Assembly (NCBI GenBank): GCA_947628975.1
Contig: CANRBW010000065.1
Span: 1 to 8,250, forward strand
Reading direction: 5' to 3'
DNA: 8,250 nucleotides
Source: an uncultured Oscillospiraceae bacterium
Lineage (GTDB): Bacteria > Bacillota > Clostridia > Oscillospirales > Oscillospiraceae
The notes beneath the pieces were generated by a model. The model had not been told where the DNA came from and made no database searches. It saw only the letters and a list, made by a program, of their open reading frames with translations. Made by a program: the position numbers and the translations under genes. This document shows, piece by piece, positions 4,584-8,250 of the stretch (position 1 is the stretch's first letter; every line of letters starts with the position of its first letter).

Positions 4584-5942
4584 ATGTCCATCCAAAAGCC
4601 CCGGACCCTGTCCGGCTTCCTGGAGCTGCTGCCGGAAAAGCAGGCCCTGTTCGACGCCATGGTGGAGCGGCTGCGGAGCGTCTACGCCCGGTACGGCTTC
4701 TCCAGTCTGGACACCCCCCTGCTGGAGGCCAGCGAGGTCCTGCTGGCCAAGGGGGGCGGCGAGACGGAGAAGCAGATCTACCGCTTCACCAAGGGGGACA
4801 CCGACCTGGCCCTGCGCTTCGATCTGACGGTGCCCCTGGCCAAGTATGTGGCCCTGCACCAAAACGAGCTGGTCTTCCCCTTCCGCCGGTGCCAGATCGG
4901 CAAGGTCTATCGGGGGGAGCGGGCCCAGCGGGGCCGGTTCCGGGAGTTTTACCAGGCGGACATCGACGTCATCGGCGACGGGAAGCTGGACATCCTCAAC
5001 GACGCGGAGATGCCCGCGATCATCTACCACGCCTTCACCGAGCTGGGGCTGGACCGCTTCGTCATCCGGGTGAACAACCGCAAGCTCCTCAACGGCTTCT
5101 ACGCCATGATCGGCCAGGAGGAGAAGGCCGGGGCCATCATGCGCCTGGCGGACAAGGCGGAGAAGATCGGCCTGGAGACGGTGGGTCTGGCCCTCCGGGA
5201 GGACCTGGGCCTGGCCCCGGCCGCCGCGGAGGAGATCCTGTCCTTCATGTCCATCCGGGGGGAGAACGGCCAGGTGCTGGCCCGCCTGGGGGAGTACCGG
5301 GGCAGGGACGAGACCTTCGACCAGGGTCTGGAGGAGCTGGAGGCGGTGTGCCGCCACCTGGCCGCCTTCGGCGTGCCGGAGAGCCACTTCCAGGTGGACC
5401 TGTCCATCGCCAGAGGGCTGGACTACTACACCGGCACCGTCTACGAGACCCGGCTGCTGGACTACCCGGAGATCGGCTCCCCCTGTTCCGGGGGAAGATA
5501 TGATAACTTGGCGGAATATTATACGGAAAAACAACTCCCCGGAGTGGGCATTTCCATCGGGCTGACCCGGCTGTTCTACGTTTTGCAGGAGCAGGGGATG
5601 CTGAACCCGGCGTATCTGGCCGCCCCGGCGGAGGTGCTGGTCCTGCCCATGACCCAGGACCTGGCCCCGGCGGTGGCCCTGGCCACCGGTCTGCGGCAGG
5701 CGGGGGTGCGGACCCAGCTCTACTTCGAGGGGAAGAAGTTCAAGCAGAAGATGGCCTACGCCGACCGGCTCCACGTCCCCTTCGCCGCCATCCTGGGGGA
5801 GGACGAGATCGCCCAGGGGAAGGTGGCGCTGAAGAACATGGAGACCGGGGAGCAGGTGCTGGTCACCCCCGACCAGGCCGCCGCCGCGGTGGAGGCCGCC
5901 CTGGCCCCCCGCCGGGGAGCGCGGCCCATCCGGGAGCGGTGA
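4584..5942 (+). CDS. hisS: Histidyl-tRNA synthetase (histidine--tRNA ligase)
   Basis: Cytoplasmic class IIa synthetase that charges tRNA-His. At 452 residues it is a little longer than E. coli HisRS. The catalytic core shows motif 1 around 38-50 (YGFSSLDTPLLEAS), LRFDLTVPLAKYVA at 77-90, motif 2 at 100-130 (FRRCQIGKVYRGERAQRGRFREF), the HisA histidine-binding signature ARGLDYYTGTVYE at 276-288, and motif 3 GVGISIGLTRL at 320-330 with Arg329. The C-terminal anticodon-binding domain spans about 348-440. The full HisA signature and motif 2 Arg argue against HisZ, the catalytically dead paralogue. The N-terminus reads RTLSGFLELLP rather than RGxxDxLP, and FDLTVP resembles the archaeal/eukaryotic-like type. 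A 41-base patch at 5495-5535, coding part of the segment between HisA and motif 3, is only about 32% GC by eye. The next gene starts 13 bases after the stop. Confidence 0.96.
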   Translation: MSIQKPRTLSGFLELLPEKQALFDAMVERLRSVYARYGFSSLDTPLLEASEVLLAKGGGETEKQIYRFTKGDTDLALRFDLTVPLAKYVALHQNELVFPFRRCQIGKVYRGERAQRGRFREFYQADIDVIGDGKLDILNDAEMPAIIYHAFTELGLDRFVIRVNNRKLLNGFYAMIGQEEKAGAIMRLADKAEKIGLETVGLALREDLGLAPAAAEEILSFMSIRGENGQVLARLGEYRGRDETFDQGLEELEAVCRHLAAFGVPESHFQVDLSIARGLDYYTGTVYETRLLDYPEIGSPCSGGRYDNLAEYYTEKQLPGVGISIGLTRLFYVLQEQGMLNPAYLAAPAEVLVLPMTQDLAPAVALATGLRQAGVRTQLYFEGKKFKQKMAYADRLHVPFAAILGEDEIAQGKVALKNMETGEQVLVTPDQAAAAVEAALAPRRGARPIRER

Positions 5943-5955
5943 GGGGGGCCGGGGG

Positions 5956-7500
5956 ATGAGACGTCTGCTGGCTCTGGCCCTGGCGCTGGCCCTGCTGGCC
6001 CTGTCGGTCTCCCCCGCCCTGGCGGTGGAGGGGGAACTGCTCTTCCCCGCCGTCAACGCCTACGCGGGCTTCGCGGACGTGGCGGAGGGGGACTGGTTCG
6101 CCCCGGCGGTGGCCCTGTGCGCCGAGACGGGGCTGATGAACGGCACCGGGGACGGGGCCTTCTCCCCCTACGGCACCATCACCGTGGGGGAGACCGCGGC
6201 CCTGGCCGCCCGGATCCGGGAACGGCTCACCGGGGCGGCCATCCCCCGCGCCACCCCCCTCCTCGGGGAGACCCGGGCCTGGTATCAGGACTATCTGGAC
6301 TACCTCTCCGCGGCCGTGGCGCCGACGGGGAGCGCCTACTTCGACCTCATCCCCTGGGACGCGCCGGAGGCCCCCGCCACCCGCCAGCAGTTCCTGGCCC
6401 TGCTCATGCTGGCCCTGGCCGAGGAGGGGAGCTTCTACCCCAGCCGGGGCTTCCCCGCCATCAACGCCATCGACGCCCTCCCCGACGTGGAGGGGGACGG
6501 GGTGGTGCTCTTTTTCTACAACGCGGGGATCCTGACGGGGGTGGACGCCTCCGGCACCTTCGCCGGGGAGCGGACCCTCCAGCGCGCTGAGGCGGCGGCC
6601 ATGGCCGCCCGGATCGCGGACCCCGGCCTGCGCCAGCGCTTCACCCCCCAGCCCGCCCCGACGGCGGGGCCCAGCTTCCAGGAGGAGCTGGACGGCACCA
6701 CCGCCCTGCTCATCAACGGCCAGGCGGTGACCATGAAGGAGTTCGTCACCGCCATGGACTGGCTCATCCTGGAGCAGGACCGGACCCTCTACCGCGCCAC
6801 CGGCCAGCGGCTGGCGTGGGACGGGGACTACGGCGTGGGGGAGCTGGGGGCCTACTTCCTGGCCAGGACCCAGGACAGCCTGGTCCGCTCCACCCTGCTG
6901 GAACAGCAGGCCAGGGCCCTGGGCTGTGAGACCGACCAGCTGGCCCAGCGGCTCACCCCTTCCCCCTCCCCGGAGGTGCTGGACGCCTACGCCCAGGGGA
7001 TGGGCTATCTGGCCGCCCAACACATCCTCATCCAGACCGCCGACCCCGCCACCGGCGCGGTCACCCGCTCCGAGGCGGAGGCCCTGGCCCTGGCGGAGGA
7101 GCTGGTGGCCGCCCTGGACGCCGACCCCTCCCCCCAGCGGTTCCGGGAGCTGATGGACCGCTATAACGACGACCCCGGCATGGCCGCCTACCCGGAGGGG
7201 TATCTGTTCCTCCCCGGCGAGATGGTGGCGGAATTCGAGCAGGGGGTCCGGGACCTGGCGGTGGGGGCCCACAGCCCCCAGCCGGTGAAGAGCGCCTACG
7301 GCTATCATGTGATCCTGCGGCTGGACCCGGCGGCGCTGGGGGAGCTGCGGGAGCTCTATCAGCAGGCGGTGCTGGACACCCTGGTCCAGACCTGGACGGG
7401 GGAGGCCACGGTGACCGCCAACACCGTTATGCTGGACCGGCTGGACGTCCGGGGCTGTTACGAGAGCTTCTGGAACCAGCTGGCGGCCCAGGGCGGCTGA
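5956..7500 (+). CDS. Secreted SLH-domain / parvulin-type peptidyl-prolyl isomerase
   Basis: A 514-residue exported protein. Residues 1-23 form a signal peptide (MRR, Leu/Ala-rich core, SPALA cleavage site) with no lipobox cysteine. Three S-layer-homology-like repeats follow: about 36-88 (FADVAEGDWFAPAV, then GLMNGTGDGAFSPYGTIT), 100-155 (weaker) and 170-220 (LPDVEGDGVVLFFYNAGIL). SLH domains bind pyruvylated wall polymers, so the protein is probably held at the cell wall. After a Pro-rich linker (231-240) comes a SurA/PrsA-like helical segment (about 247-350, with LLINGQAVTMKEF). The PPIC rotamase domain spans about 351-457, with AQHILIQ (His356), GEMVAEFEQGVRDLAVGAHS and YGYHVILRL (His451). 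The likely job is folding secreted proteins outside the membrane, like PrsA but wall-anchored instead of lipid-anchored. The binding site GAGGGGGG (5941-5948) overlaps the hisS stop, so it is probably co-transcribed with hisS. Confidence 0.88.
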   Translation: MRRLLALALALALLALSVSPALAVEGELLFPAVNAYAGFADVAEGDWFAPAVALCAETGLMNGTGDGAFSPYGTITVGETAALAARIRERLTGAAIPRATPLLGETRAWYQDYLDYLSAAVAPTGSAYFDLIPWDAPEAPATRQQFLALLMLALAEEGSFYPSRGFPAINAIDALPDVEGDGVVLFFYNAGILTGVDASGTFAGERTLQRAEAAAMAARIADPGLRQRFTPQPAPTAGPSFQEELDGTTALLINGQAVTMKEFVTAMDWLILEQDRTLYRATGQRLAWDGDYGVGELGAYFLARTQDSLVRSTLLEQQARALGCETDQLAQRLTPSPSPEVLDAYAQGMGYLAAQHILIQTADPATGAVTRSEAEALALAEELVAALDADPSPQRFRELMDRYNDDPGMAAYPEGYLFLPGEMVAEFEQGVRDLAVGAHSPQPVKSAYGYHVILRLDPAALGELRELYQQAVLDTLVQTWTGEATVTANTVMLDRLDVRGCYESFWNQLAAQGG

Positions 7501-7547
7501 CCCCGCCCGGCAGACAGACAGATCAAAACGAAGGAGTCGATACCACC

Positions 7548-8250
7548 ATGGACAACACAAAGACCGCCTTTCGCACCCACACCTGCGGCCAGCTGCGCCT
7601 GAGCGACGCGGGCCGGGAGGTCACCCTGGCCGGGTTCCTGGAAAACCTCCGGGAGGTGGGGGCAAGCCTGGGCTTCGCCGTCCTGCGGGACTTCTACGGC
7701 GTGACCCAGGTGGTCATCGAGACCGAGGAGATGATGGCCCAGTTCAAGGCCATGAACAAGGAGAGCACCGTCCAGGTCACCGGGACTGTCCGGGAGCGGG
7801 ACAGCAAAAACCCCAAACTGCCCACCGGCGAGGTGGAGGTGCTGCCCCGGACGGTGACCGTCCTGGGCCGGTGCCGCCACAACGAGCTGCCCTTCCAGGT
7901 GGCCCGCTCCCGGGAGGCGGACGAGGGGGCCCGGCTGAAGTACCGCTATCTGGACCTGCGCAACCCGGAGGTGCGGGACAACATCATCCTCCGCTCCCAG
8001 GTGGTGTCCGCCCTGCGCGCGGCCATGCAGGAGCAGGGCTTTTTGGAAATCACCACCCCCATCCTCACCGTCTCCTCCCCGGAGGGGGCGCGGGACTACC
8101 TGGTCCCCAGCCGGAAGCACCCGGGCAAGTTCTACGCCCTGCCCCAGGCCCCCCAGCAGTTCAAGCAGCTGCTGATGGCCAGCGGCTTCGACAAATACTT
8201 CCAGATCGCGCCCTGCTTCCGGGACGAGGACGCCCGGGGAGACCGCTCTC
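7548..8250 (+). CDS. aspS: Aspartyl-tRNA synthetase, 5' part only
   Basis: The first 234 codons of a class IIb synthetase that charges tRNA-Asp; the gene runs off the window. The N-terminal OB-fold anticodon-binding domain spans about 1-105. A linker leads into RLKYRYLDLRNPEV and the catalytic core with the bacterial signature SSPEGARDYLVPSR, then FYALPQAPQQFKQLLMASGFDKYFQI and motif 2 CFRDEDARGDRS, where the window ends. The domain order and ARDYLVPSR identify the full-length bacterial type (usually about 590 residues, with a GAD insertion further on) rather than the shorter archaeal type. The OB-fold reads GFLENLREVGASLGFAVLRD where E. coli has GWVNRRRDLG then FIDMRD, a divergent anticodon loop region. 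AAGGAG (7531-7536) is 11 bases before the ATG. Only 47 bases separate it from the foldase gene, with no terminator, so read-through from hisS is likely. Confidence 0.95.
   Translation, partial: MDNTKTAFRTHTCGQLRLSDAGREVTLAGFLENLREVGASLGFAVLRDFYGVTQVVIETEEMMAQFKAMNKESTVQVTGTVRERDSKNPKLPTGEVEVLPRTVTVLGRCRHNELPFQVARSREADEGARLKYRYLDLRNPEVRDNIILRSQVVSALRAAMQEQGFLEITTPILTVSSPEGARDYLVPSRKHPGKFYALPQAPQQFKQLLMASGFDKYFQIAPCFRDEDARGDRS

Noticed and set aside
4241..4660. Minus-strand 139-codon frame containing repeated NHxPAxL peptides
   Set aside because: It spans the ends of two real genes in antisense; the peptide repetition simply mirrors the intergenic DNA repeat, and copy 3 is in another frame.
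4584..5942. HisZ (ATP-phosphoribosyltransferase regulatory subunit) instead of HisRS
   Set aside because: The full HisA signature, motif 2 and motif 3 arginines and a C-terminal anticodon-binding domain are all present.
4497..7560. Long minus-strand open frames antisense to hisS and the SLH-parvulin gene
   Set aside because: Same low-complexity composition, opposite to genes with clear family motifs.

Overview
The window is a GC-rich stretch (coding DNA strongly biased to G or C at third codon positions) in which every convincing gene lies on the + strand. Gene content (bacterial housekeeping genes, a signal peptide followed by S-layer-homology repeats, a MinD-family ATPase, strong AGGAGG-type ribosome binding sites) suggests a Gram-positive-lineage Clostridia bacterium, most likely a high-GC gut Oscillospiraceae of the Flavonifractor/Lawsonibacter/Intestinimonas kind. 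The genus is inferred from general resemblance, not from a search.

Layout. (1) 2-262: the 3' end of a gene for a membrane-anchored coiled-coil protein. (2) 305-1609: serS, a seryl-tRNA synthetase whose motifs 2 and 3 look more archaeal/eukaryotic than E. coli-like. (3) 1662-2099: mscL, followed closely by a 64-residue single-span membrane protein (2123-2317) whose stop overlaps the TTG start of rsmG (2314-3024), the 16S rRNA m7G methyltransferase. (4) 3025-3113: a good sigma-A type promoter (TTGACT/TGCTAGAAT) with an inverted repeat around its -35 box. (5) 3114-3848: a MinD-family ATPase that ends before the usual membrane-targeting helix. (6) 3969-4385: a methylglyoxal-synthase-fold protein lacking the catalytic Asp and His of the enzyme, followed by a strong hairpin. 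(7) 4448-4565: three diverged copies of a roughly 40-bp intergenic repeat in front of hisS. (8) 4584-5942 hisS, 5956-7500 a secreted three-SLH-plus-parvulin protein, and 7548-8250 the first 234 codons of aspS.

How the parts relate. Three aminoacyl-tRNA synthetases (Ser, His, Asp) and an rRNA methyltransferase make this a translation-centred neighbourhood. In many Firmicutes hisS and aspS are direct neighbours; here a cell-wall-anchored foldase gene sits between them with tight spacing. The most unusual unit is the promoter-to-hairpin cassette at 3042-4430, which pairs the MinD-like ATPase with the apparently non-catalytic MGS-fold protein. It may be an undescribed two-gene module in which the MGS-like domain works as a ligand sensor or partner rather than an enzyme. 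That is inference and needs comparative evidence.
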